Positions 27,127-35,088 of a DNA stretch of 64,000 nucleotides are shown here, piece by piece. Origin of the DNA: Propionibacterium cyclohexanicum (GTDB lineage Bacteria > Actinomycetota > Actinomycetes > Propionibacteriales > Propionibacteriaceae); the NCBI RefSeq assembly GCF_900111365.1, contig NZ_FOGZ01000013.1:20292-84291 (forward strand), read 5' to 3'. The notes below the pieces were generated by a model that was not told the origin of the DNA, did not search any database, and was given only the letters and a program-made list of their open reading frames with translations. Made by a program: the position numbers and the translations under genes. Position 1 is the first letter of the stretch, and each line of letters opens with the position of its first letter.

Positions 27127-28193
27127 GGATCCTGGTCTGGCATGTGCACGGTGGCTGGATGAACTCCTTCGTCCGGGGCCGCCACGAGTACCTCCTGCCC
27201 ACGCTACCCGAAGGCGGCCCGTGGGGCTTGGGACGCGGCGGGCGTGACTGGCCGGCCAGCGCCCGCGAGTGCGCCCCGGGCCAGCTGCGCGAGGAGGATC
27301 TCGATGCGGTCGTGCTGCAGCGCCCCGAGGAGATCGCCCAGTGCCAGCGCCTCACCGGCCGCACGCCGGGCCGTGACCTGCCGGCGATCTACCTGGAGCA
27401 CAACACGCCGAAGGGCCAGGTGCCGAGCAGCGTCCACCCCCTCGCCGACCAGGCCACCATCCCGATCGCGCACGTCACGCACTTCAACGAGCTGTTCTGG
27501 GACAACGGCCGCGCCCCGACGAGGGTCATCGAGCACGGCATCGTCGACCCCGGCGAGCAGTACACCGGTGAGCGCGCCTGCCAGTCGGTGGTGGTCAACG
27601 AGCCGGTCCGGCGCGGGAGGGTGACCGGCACCGACCTGCTGGCCCATTTCGCCCAACAGGCGCCGCTGGAGGTCTACGGGATGGGCACGGGCGCACTGAA
27701 CGGCCTGGCTGGCCTGGGACCTGAGCGGGCCCACATCTGCGGAGACCTGCCCACGGCCGAACTGCATGCCCAGCTGGCCCGCACCCGGCTATACCTGCAC
27801 CCGGTGCGCTGGACCTCGCTCGGGCTGTCCCTGCTGGAGGCCATGCATCTCGCGATGCCCGTAGTGGTGCTGGCGACCACCGAAGCGGTACGGGCCGTCC
27901 CCGCGGAGGCCGGCGCGATCTCCACCGATGTCGCCGAGCTCGCCCGCGCCGTGCGGATCCTCATCGCTGACCCTGAGGAGGCTCGACGACGAGGGCGCGT
28001 CGCTCGGGCAGCAGCCCTGTCCCGCTACGGGCTGGCCCGTTTCCTCGACGACTGGGACGAGCTGCTCAGCTCGGTGGTGTCGCAGCACCACAGCCACCGG
28101 ACACGCCGCCAGCCGCAGGTGCATCAGCCCTCATCACGCGAAGACGGCGCCCGCAGCACGGCGCCTCGCAGCACGGAAGGGAGTTCACGATGA
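27123..28193 (+). CDS. GT4-like glycosyltransferase (atypical N-terminus)
   Basis: A 356-residue protein. The C-terminal half resembles GT-B group 1 transferases (YLHPVRWTSLGLSLLEAMHLAMPVVVLATTEAVRAVP, with the Glu of the EX7E-like region). The N-terminal half is unusual: MRILVWHVHGGWMNSFVRGRHEYLLP, then THFNELFWDNGRAPTRVIEHGIVDPG. Similar proteins accompany actinobacterial heptose loci in my experience, but I cannot name a characterised member. A low-complexity, Arg/Ser/Gln-rich tail of about 35 residues ends the protein. It overlaps both neighbours by four bases. Confidence 0.7.
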   Translation: MRILVWHVHGGWMNSFVRGRHEYLLPTLPEGGPWGLGRGGRDWPASARECAPGQLREEDLDAVVLQRPEEIAQCQRLTGRTPGRDLPAIYLEHNTPKGQVPSSVHPLADQATIPIAHVTHFNELFWDNGRAPTRVIEHGIVDPGEQYTGERACQSVVVNEPVRRGRVTGTDLLAHFAQQAPLEVYGMGTGALNGLAGLGPERAHICGDLPTAELHAQLARTRLYLHPVRWTSLGLSLLEAMHLAMPVVVLATTEAVRAVPAEAGAISTDVAELARAVRILIADPEEARRRGRVARAAALSRYGLARFLDDWDELLSSVVSQHHSHRTRRQPQVHQPSSREDGARSTAPRSTEGSSR

Positions 28194-29461
28194 GAATCGC
28201 CATGGTCTCGGAGCATGCCAGCCCGCTTGCCGTGATCGGAGGAGTGGACGCCGGCGGCCAGAATGTCCATGTCGCCGAGCTGTCCGCCGCCCTGGGGCGG
28301 CGAGGTCATCACGTGGTGGTCTACACCCGCCGTGACGATCCGACCCTGCCGGACCGGGTGGTTTTCGCGCCCGGCGTCGAGGTCGTGCACGTGGCTGCCG
28401 GCCCGGCGCTTCCGCTGCCGAAGGATCTCCTGTACCCCCACATGGATGCGCTCGCCCGTGGTCTGGCGTCCCAGTGGCGCGCAGAGCCTCCCGATGTCGT
28501 GCACGGGCATTTCTGGATGTCGGGTGTCGCGGCCCTGCAGGCGGTACGGCTGGCCCAGACGCCGGATCGCCGTCCGCCCGTGGTGCAGACCTTCCACGCC
28601 CTGGGGACGGTGAAGCGTCGCCACCAGGGCCCGGCAGACACCAGCCCGCCGGAGCGCGCCATGCTCGAACCGCGGCTGGCCCGCGAGGTGGACCGGATCA
28701 TTGCCACCTGTCCCGACGAGGTCCGCGAGTTGCGGGCCATGGGAGCCAGGCCCCGGCGCATCTCGGTGGCGCCCTGCGGGGTGGACCTCGGCCACTTCCG
28801 GGCCGAGGGCCCGTCCGAGCCCACTGGCGGCAGACGCCGGATCGCCGTGGTCGGACGTCTGGTGGCGCGCAAGGGTATCGACCTGGTGATCGCTGCCCTG
28901 CACGAGCTGGCCGCCGAGGGGATCGGCGATGTCGACCTCCACATCATCGGCGGGAGCAGCGTCGCTGCGGGGCTGGAGGCCGATCCGGAGGCCGGGCGAC
29001 TGGCGCGGGAAGCCGTGGAGCTCGGGGTCGCCGATCAGGTGATCTTCCGAGGTCAGCTGCCCCGCGAGGAGATGCCGCAGGTCTTGCGCAGCTGCGCGGC
29101 GGTGGTCTGCGCCCCCTGGTACGAGCCCTTCGGGATCGTGCCCCTCGAGGCGATGGCCTGCGGCATACCGGTCGTCGTGAGCGCTGTCGGTGGCCTGCAG
29201 GATTCAGTCGTCGATGGTGTGACCGGCCTGCACGTTCGCCCGCGGGACCACCGCGCGCTCGCTGCGGCAATCCGCCGCATCCTCGATGATCCTTCCCTGG
29301 CCACACGGATGGGGCGTGCCGGGCGGCACCGGGTGGAAAAGCACTACTCCTGGAACACCGTGGCCGAGCTGACCGAGCAGGCCTACCTGAGCTGTGTGGC
29401 CCAGCTTGGCGCCAGGCGCGCGAACGCTCCGCTGACGGCCCTCCTGGCGGTGGAGCCATGA
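28190..29461 (+). CDS. GT4 glycosyltransferase (group 1)
   Basis: A 423-residue GT-B retaining glycosyltransferase. The N-terminal GGVDAGGQNVHVAELSAALGRRGH loop is the pattern of sucrose-phosphate-synthase-like and D-inositol-3-phosphate glycosyltransferases. VVGRLVARKGIDLVI begins the donor domain, and APWYEPFGIVPLEAMACGIPVVVSAVGG holds the EX7E motif. Donor could be ADP- or GDP-heptose or another NDP-sugar. Coupled to both neighbours by four-base overlaps. MshA-like function is not supported, because the gene sits in a heptose operon. Confidence 0.85.
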   Translation: MRIAMVSEHASPLAVIGGVDAGGQNVHVAELSAALGRRGHHVVVYTRRDDPTLPDRVVFAPGVEVVHVAAGPALPLPKDLLYPHMDALARGLASQWRAEPPDVVHGHFWMSGVAALQAVRLAQTPDRRPPVVQTFHALGTVKRRHQGPADTSPPERAMLEPRLAREVDRIIATCPDEVRELRAMGARPRRISVAPCGVDLGHFRAEGPSEPTGGRRRIAVVGRLVARKGIDLVIAALHELAAEGIGDVDLHIIGGSSVAAGLEADPEAGRLAREAVELGVADQVIFRGQLPREEMPQVLRSCAAVVCAPWYEPFGIVPLEAMACGIPVVVSAVGGLQDSVVDGVTGLHVRPRDHRALAAAIRRILDDPSLATRMGRAGRHRVEKHYSWNTVAELTEQAYLSCVAQLGARRANAPLTALLAVEP

Positions 29462-30165
29462 CCATCCGTCCCATGGCGCCCCGGCGTCGCACCGGAAGTT
29501 TCGCGCCACCGCCTCCCGCTCCCGCCAAGCCGGCCGAACTCGAGCTGGGCTGCCTGGTGGATGCCCATCTCGACGCGCACGTGCTCGCCGCGTCCTCGCT
29601 TCGTGCATCCTCGGGGCTGCTGGCGCGCTGGGGTGAGGTGCTGGCCGATCGGCTCCTCGCCGGGCACCGGCTGCTTGCCGCAGGCAATGGCGGCTCGGCG
29701 GCCGAGGCCCAGCATCTCACCGCCGAGCTGGTCGGGCGTTTCGACGGCGAGCGGAGGGCCTTCTCGGCGATCTCGCTGCACGCCGAGAGCTCGGCGCTCA
29801 CGGCGATCTCCAACGACTACGGATATGACGATGTCTTCGCGCGCCAGGTGCAGGCGCACGGCCGCCCCGGCGACATCCTCATGCTCTTCAGCACGAGCGG
29901 TCGCAGCGTCAACCTGCTGCGCGCCGCGCAGGCCGGGCGCCAGGCGCGGCTCACCAGCTGGGCTCTGACCGGAAGCTCACCCAATCCCCTGGCGCACCTG
30001 GCCGATGAGACCCTTGCTGTCGATGGGCCCGCGGCGAGCGCGCAGGAATGCCATCTCATTGCGCTGCACGCGCTGTGCCGGGCCTTCGACGCCCGGGTGG
30101 CCTGGCATGCGGCAGGGCAGGGGCCCGGACAAACCCGTCCGGTGCGGCGAGGAGATCGGGCATGA
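29458..30165 (+). CDS. gmhA: Sedoheptulose-7-phosphate isomerase (phosphoheptose isomerase)
   Basis: Converts sedoheptulose 7-phosphate to D-glycero-D-manno-heptose 7-phosphate, the first step of nucleotide-activated heptose synthesis. The 235-residue SIS-domain protein has GNGGSAAEAQHLTAEL (77-91), with His86 and Glu90 matching the zinc ligands of E. coli GmhA. STSGRS lies at 145-150, and Gln196 and His204 keep the exact eight-residue spacing of the other metal ligands. A proline-rich N-terminal extension of about 25 residues is extra. It overlaps its neighbours by four bases on each side. Confidence 0.9.
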   Translation: MTIRPMAPRRRTGSFAPPPPAPAKPAELELGCLVDAHLDAHVLAASSLRASSGLLARWGEVLADRLLAGHRLLAAGNGGSAAEAQHLTAELVGRFDGERRAFSAISLHAESSALTAISNDYGYDDVFARQVQAHGRPGDILMLFSTSGRSVNLLRAAQAGRQARLTSWALTGSSPNPLAHLADETLAVDGPAASAQECHLIALHALCRAFDARVAWHAAGQGPGQTRPVRRGDRA

Positions 30166-31604
30166 GGATCGTCGTCGTAGGCGATGTCCTGCTGGATCGC
30201 GATATCGGCGGTCCCTCCACCCGGCAGTGCCCGGATGCCCCCGCGCCGGTCATCGACGTGGCGCACTGCCTCGTGCGGGCAGGCGGGGCCGGGCTGACCG
30301 CACGGCTGCTGGCCCTTGATGGGCACTCCACCACACTGGTCACGGCGCTGTCCGACGACGAGGCCTCCCGGGAGCTGCGCAGCTGCCTGTCCGGGCTGAC
30401 ACTCGTCGCCGGCGGATCGAACGCGCCGACCCCTGTGAAGACCCGGGTGCTGCACTCGGGCCGCGTCCTCGCCCGGCTCGACGAGGGCTGCCAGCCCACG
30501 TCGCCCCCGGTGGTCACCGCCGAGATGATCGACGCCCTGGCCGCTGCCGACGCGATCCTCGTCAGCGACTACGGGCGCGGGCTGAGCGCCGATCCCGGAC
30601 TGCGGGCAGCGCTGGCGCACCAGGCCCGCCGGGTGCCGCTCGTGTGGGACCCCCACCCGCGCGGCGCCGAGCCTGTCGCGGGAGCAGCGGCGGTGACACC
30701 GAACCTGCGCGAGGCCCTCGGGGCTGCGGGTACTGATCTGGGGCCCGACGCGAACATCGGCGCGGTGGCCGCCGCGTTGAGACAGCGCTGGCGCTGCCAG
30801 GCTCTCGTCGTGACGCTCGGGGACGCCGGCGCATGGCTCGACTCCGGGCCGGACGACGGCCGGGCCCTGGCGGCGGTCCCGCTGGACGGGGTGGACACCT
30901 GCGGCGCCGGGGACCGGTTCGCCTCCCGGCTCGCTGCAGGCCTGGCCGAGGCCGGCCGCGGGCACAGACCCGCAGCCCAGCCGGGCATCGTCGATGCGGT
31001 GAGCGAGGCCATCGCCGCGACCGGGAGCTTCCTCCGGGCCGGCGGGGTGGCCGCCCTGCCGGCCCCGCCAACACCCCGCTGGACGCCACCGGGCGCATCA
31101 TCCCTGCGCGCTCCGGCGCCGCAGCGGGCCGGCCGCGCACGCGAACTGGTGAGCCGGCTTCACGCGACCGGCGGCACCGTGGTGGCCACCGGCGGCTGCT
31201 TCGACCTGCTTCACGCAGGACATCTGCGGACCCTGCGCGCCGCCCGCGCGCAAGGCGATGCGCTGATCGTCTGCCTCAACTCCGATCGGTCGGTGCGGGC
31301 CCTCAAGGGCCCCCAGCGCCCGCTGATGGGTCAGGAGGAGCGCGCGGAGCTGCTCGAAGCGCTGGACTGCGTCGACGCCGTCGTCGTCTTCGACGAGGAC
31401 ACCCCCGTTCAGGTGCTCACCGAGCTGCGGCCGGACGTCTGGGTCAAGGGCGGGGACTACGTCGTCGAGCTGCTTCCCGAATACGAGCTCGTCACCGGCT
31501 GGGGCGGTCGCTGCGCGACAGTGCCCTTCCACCCCGGCCACTCGACGTCCTCGCTCGTCACGGCGCTGGAGCGGATCGGACCGGACGCCGCGGTGCCCGG
31601 CTGA
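30162..31604 (+). CDS. hldE: Bifunctional heptose-7-phosphate kinase / heptose-1-phosphate nucleotidyltransferase (copy 1)
   Basis: A 480-residue two-domain HldE. The ribokinase-like kinase domain (1-300) has DYGRGL and VDTCGAGDRF with catalytic Asp251. The nucleotidyltransferase domain (about 335-470) has GCFDLLHAGH (345-354), LNSDRSVRALKG and WVKGGDY. It would make ADP- (or GDP-) heptose from the GmhA product together with GmhB. One oddity: the sugar-binding GGAGN motif reads GGAGL (41-45), losing the usual Asn, whereas copy 2 keeps it. It is in the gmhB-gmhA operon. Confidence 0.88.
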   Translation: MRIVVVGDVLLDRDIGGPSTRQCPDAPAPVIDVAHCLVRAGGAGLTARLLALDGHSTTLVTALSDDEASRELRSCLSGLTLVAGGSNAPTPVKTRVLHSGRVLARLDEGCQPTSPPVVTAEMIDALAAADAILVSDYGRGLSADPGLRAALAHQARRVPLVWDPHPRGAEPVAGAAAVTPNLREALGAAGTDLGPDANIGAVAAALRQRWRCQALVVTLGDAGAWLDSGPDDGRALAAVPLDGVDTCGAGDRFASRLAAGLAEAGRGHRPAAQPGIVDAVSEAIAATGSFLRAGGVAALPAPPTPRWTPPGASSLRAPAPQRAGRARELVSRLHATGGTVVATGGCFDLLHAGHLRTLRAARAQGDALIVCLNSDRSVRALKGPQRPLMGQEERAELLEALDCVDAVVVFDEDTPVQVLTELRPDVWVKGGDYVVELLPEYELVTGWGGRCATVPFHPGHSTSSLVTALERIGPDAAVPG

Positions 31605-31672
31605 GCCGAGGCACGGGGATTTCATCCCATGAGAGGCACCAAGACCTCATCCCATCACTCGAGGAGACACAC

Positions 31673-32410
31673 ATGACCACAGTGCACGCCGAAGAATTCA
31701 CCGATACCGCGCCCTCCGCCACCCGCAGCCCCGGTCGCGTCCTTGTCACCGGCGGGGCATCGGGGCTGGGGGCCGCCGTGGTGGCCGCCGTCGCCGGGGC
31801 GGGCGGGACTCCCGTGGCCCTCGATCTGGCGCCGGGCCCCGGCACATCCGCCACCTGGAATCAGGTTGACGTCACCGACCGGGTGGCCGTCGAGGATGCC
31901 GTGACGCAGGCCGCCGAGCGGCTCGGCGGACTCGACGCTGTCGTCACAGCGGCGGGCATCGACCGGTGCGGCCGGCTGCTGGACGTGCCCGCCCAGCAGT
32001 GGGAGCACGTCGTCCAGGTGAATCTCTTCGGCACCGTGAACACGGTGCGGGCCGCGCTGCCCCACCTGCTGGCCACCCACGGCCGGGTCGTCACGGTCGC
32101 CTCGACGCTGGCGCTTCGCGGGGTCTCCGACGCAACCGCCTACTGCGCCTCGAAGTTCGCCGTGCTCGGTTTCAGCCAGGCACTCACCGCCGAAACCGCC
32201 GGGCAGGTGGGTGTCACCACGCTCATCCCAGGCGGCATGGACACGCACTTCTTCGACGGGCGCACCGAACAGTACCGCCCCACCGACAACTCGCAGCTCA
32301 ATGACCCGGCCAGGGTGGCGCAGGCCGTGCTCTTCGCGCTGTCCCAGCCACGCGGCTGCGAGATCCGCCAGCTGTTCATCGCCCACGAGAACGAGCCCTC
32401 CTGGCCCTGA
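31673..32410 (+). CDS. SDR-family oxidoreductase in the heptose cluster
   Basis: A 245-residue classical SDR: RVLVTGGASGLG (about 22-33), AAGIDR in place of NNAG, and the catalytic YCASK. It follows hldE by 68 bases with its own GAGGAG ribosome-binding site. Position suggests a role in modifying the sugar or aglycone, for example an oxidation or reduction at a heptose carbon, but this is inference. It differs from the two YghA-type SDRs flanking the cluster. Confidence 0.82.
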   Translation: MTTVHAEEFTDTAPSATRSPGRVLVTGGASGLGAAVVAAVAGAGGTPVALDLAPGPGTSATWNQVDVTDRVAVEDAVTQAAERLGGLDAVVTAAGIDRCGRLLDVPAQQWEHVVQVNLFGTVNTVRAALPHLLATHGRVVTVASTLALRGVSDATAYCASKFAVLGFSQALTAETAGQVGVTTLIPGGMDTHFFDGRTEQYRPTDNSQLNDPARVAQAVLFALSQPRGCEIRQLFIAHENEPSWP

Positions 32411-32444
32411 GCCAGGGCGCCGGCGAAGACCAGGAGGGCGGCAG

Positions 32445-32624
32445 TCACTTCCGGCGGGCCGGGGCCCGATCCTCGGGTCCGGCCTGCTCCTCGTCCGCCT
32501 CGCCCGCCGCGCGCCTGGCCTTCTCCACCGGCTCCTCGTCCGGGCCCGCCGCTCCTGAGACCACGCTCCTGGCCCTGTTCACGGCGTCCTTGGCGGTGTC
32601 CTTGGCCTTCTCGACGATCCCCAT
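32445..32624 (-). CDS. Small charged amphipathic protein (MT0933-antitoxin-like)
   Basis: A 59-residue Lys/Glu/Ala-rich protein, MGIVEKAKDTAKDAVNRARS at the start, with a helical amphipathic N-terminal half and an acidic/basic disordered tail. The repeated KAKD pattern recalls the actinobacterial MT0933-like antitoxin family and CsbD-like stress proteins. The similarity is weak and compositional. A GGAAGGGA ribosome-binding site supports translation. No toxin partner is next to it. It lies 76 bases downstream of the HldE-GT2 fusion on the same strand. Confidence 0.5.
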   Translation of the reverse strand: MGIVEKAKDTAKDAVNRARSVVSGAAGPDEEPVEKARRAAGEADEEQAGPEDRAPARRK

Positions 32625-32700
32625 GATCAGTTTCCCTTCCGCGATCGATCCCCCGGCCGGGCCGGCCGCCAGGATGTCCTTCTCGGGCCTGTGCACGTGC

Positions 32701-35088
32701 TCACGCATCGGCTCGCCGCCCCAGCTCAGCGCGATCGGTACGCGGCAGTCCGCGCCCCGGGCGCTCGAACAGCGTCCTGGCGTCCACCCGACGCTCATCA
32801 ACCGTCGTGCGCGACTCCAGGTGGACGGCGCCGGAGGGCACGATGCCCGCGCCACCCCTGATCGCCATGACACGCCACTGGGCCAGGACGTCCTCGCCGC
32901 TGTGGTCCGGCGGCAGGTCCTGCCAGAATCCGAAACCGCCGGCCTCGACGAGCACCGCCCGGTCGTACAGGACGCATCCGCCCACCCAGGCCACCCGGTA
33001 GGTCGCCGCCGCGCCGGGCGGGAGCCCGAGCCGTACGGCAAGGTGGGCGAGATTGGCGGCGTTGTGCAGCGGCCAGCGTCGCTCCACCTGGCTGCCCAGC
33101 CCGGCCTCCTCGGGCTCGACCGGGCCCTCCCACAATTCGAATTCCTCCTCCTGCACCGGGCGGGCATCGCCCAGATAGGACAGCCCCTGGACGGCCTCCC
33201 CGACGAAGCCCGCGCCGCTGTCCCGAAGGACCCGGCACATCACCTCGAGCTGGCCCGGCTCGAGCCAGACGTCGTCGTCGAGGAAGAGCACCTGGCGCGC
33301 CTCGGGCGCACCTCGCAGGGAGAGCTCGAGCAGGTGGGCGCGCTGCTGGGCCATGCCGCGTCGAGGCATGTTGCGGTCCAGCACGACCGGATGGCCCTGG
33401 GCACGCAGCACCCGCAGCATCGCTGCCGCGGCCGGATGCTGCCAGTCGGGGCTCTGCGCGCTCTGGTCGCTGATCACCACGCGGAATCCTGGCCGATCCT
33501 GGCCGGCCAGGCCAGCCAGGGTCACGGCCAGCTCGGCGGGACGCTCGCAGGTGGGCACCAGCACGTCAAGCTGACCGCCGCTCAGACCCCTCGCACCGGT
33601 GGCCGCCCACTCCCCGGCCGTGCGCCGCTGGATCGGGCGGGGTCCGGGGCGACGCATTCGCTCGATCATGGCGCTGGTGGAGTGCCCAGCGGTATATCCC
33701 ACCATCCGCACCTGGCCGCCGGCATCGTGCACGGCGCTGACCTCGGGTCCGAGCATCGACTCGGCGTAGTCGCCGCCCTTCACATAGACATCGGGGCGGA
33801 TCGCCTCGATGAGTGCCACCGGGGTGTCCTCCTCGAAGCCTGCCACCAGATCGACCGAGGCCAGGGCCGTCAGCATCGCCGCCCGGTCCTCGAATCCGTT
33901 CACGGGCCGGCCCGGGCCCTTGAGCCGGCGCACCGAGTCGTCGGAGTTCAGCCCTACGACCAGCAGATCACCCAGGCCCCGGGCCTGCTCGAGATAGCCG
34001 ACATGGCCGCGGTGCAGGATGTCGAAGCAGCCGTTGGTGAAGACGATGCGCCGGCCAGCTGCCCGCTCCCGGGCGATCCGCGCGGCGATCCGGCGCCGAT
34101 CCCACAGCACCGCGCTGGCCCGCATCGACTCCGCGTCACAGGTTGCGGTCCCGGGCCGACTCGTCACCACATCGGCTGCCGCCTGGGCGAAGTCGACGGC
34201 TGCCCGCACTGGGGCCTCGACAGCGAGGGCGAGGACCAGAGCGGCGTCGAAGCTGTCGCCGGCGCCCACCGCGTCGGTATCCGGTGCGGGCCGGGCGTGG
34301 GTACGGTGCAGCTCCTGGTCGCGGGTCATGGCCACTGCTCCGTCGCGGTCCAAGGTGAGCACCACCATGGCTGCGCCGCAGGCGTCGACCAGCTCCTCGC
34401 GCCGGGCCCGGGCCAGATCGGCCCGGTCCTGTGCACCGGCCGGCTCATCGGCCAGCAGCCTGCAGCACTCCTGCCAGTTGGGCGTCACGAGATCTGGCGA
34501 GAGCTCGCGCCAGGCCGCCAGCTCGTGGGCGTCCACGGCGAGCAGACGGGGACGCGGGCCGCGGCCAAGGGCGCCGCGAATGGCCGACGCGGCCCCGAGC
34601 CCGTAGTCGCAGACGAGCACGCTGAGCTGCGGGTCGCCGAGTATGCCAGACACCCGTTCGGCCAGCTCGTCGCCGAGCGAGTCGGCGGGCGGTCCGCCGG
34701 TCCCCTCGTCCACCCGCGCCAGGATGACCCCCTGGGAGGAGATCCGGGTCTTGCGCGCCGTCGTGGCGCCGGGCTGGCGCAGTATCGCAGCGGTGCCGAC
34801 ACCCGCCTGGTCGAGCAGGCCGACGAGCCGGCGCCCGGCCTCGTCCTCGCCGACCACCCCACACAGCTCGACGCGCGCCCCCAGCGCGGCGAGCGCGACC
34901 GCGGTGTTGCCCGCCCCTCCGGGGAAGCACTGGCGAGCCTGGGCGCGGACCACCGGCACCGGGGCCTCGCGGGACAGCGCCGTGCTGGGGCCCGACCACC
35001 ACTCGTCCAAGATCACATCGCCGCAGACCAGTACTCGCGGGCGCCGGTCTGCGATCCGCTCAAGAATCCGTGTCAGCTCATCCCTCAT
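32701..35088 (-). CDS. Three-domain fusion: HldE kinase + HldE nucleotidyltransferase + GT2 glycosyltransferase
   Basis: A 795-residue protein. Domain 1 (about 1-320) is a ribokinase-like heptose kinase with an intact FPGGAGNTA motif (55-63) and catalytic Asp278 in GAGDSF. Domain 2 (about 345-480) is a heptose-1-phosphate nucleotidyltransferase with GCFDILHRGH (353-362), LNSDDSVRRLKG and VKGGDY. Domain 3 (about 507-795) is a GT2-like transferase: LDVLVPTCERP, then FLDDDVWLEPG (metal-binding Asp cluster 604-606) and WVGGCVLYDRA. It would activate heptose and transfer it in one polypeptide. The start at 35088 overlaps the upstream aldehyde dehydrogenase by eleven bases. Confidence 0.85.
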   Translation of the reverse strand: MRDELTRILERIADRRPRVLVCGDVILDEWWSGPSTALSREAPVPVVRAQARQCFPGGAGNTAVALAALGARVELCGVVGEDEAGRRLVGLLDQAGVGTAAILRQPGATTARKTRISSQGVILARVDEGTGGPPADSLGDELAERVSGILGDPQLSVLVCDYGLGAASAIRGALGRGPRPRLLAVDAHELAAWRELSPDLVTPNWQECCRLLADEPAGAQDRADLARARREELVDACGAAMVVLTLDRDGAVAMTRDQELHRTHARPAPDTDAVGAGDSFDAALVLALAVEAPVRAAVDFAQAAADVVTSRPGTATCDAESMRASAVLWDRRRIAARIARERAAGRRIVFTNGCFDILHRGHVGYLEQARGLGDLLVVGLNSDDSVRRLKGPGRPVNGFEDRAAMLTALASVDLVAGFEEDTPVALIEAIRPDVYVKGGDYAESMLGPEVSAVHDAGGQVRMVGYTAGHSTSAMIERMRRPGPRPIQRRTAGEWAATGARGLSGGQLDVLVPTCERPAELAVTLAGLAGQDRPGFRVVISDQSAQSPDWQHPAAAAMLRVLRAQGHPVVLDRNMPRRGMAQQRAHLLELSLRGAPEARQVLFLDDDVWLEPGQLEVMCRVLRDSGAGFVGEAVQGLSYLGDARPVQEEEFELWEGPVEPEEAGLGSQVERRWPLHNAANLAHLAVRLGLPPGAAATYRVAWVGGCVLYDRAVLVEAGGFGFWQDLPPDHSGEDVLAQWRVMAIRGGAGIVPSGAVHLESRTTVDERRVDARTLFERPGRGLPRTDRAELGRRADA

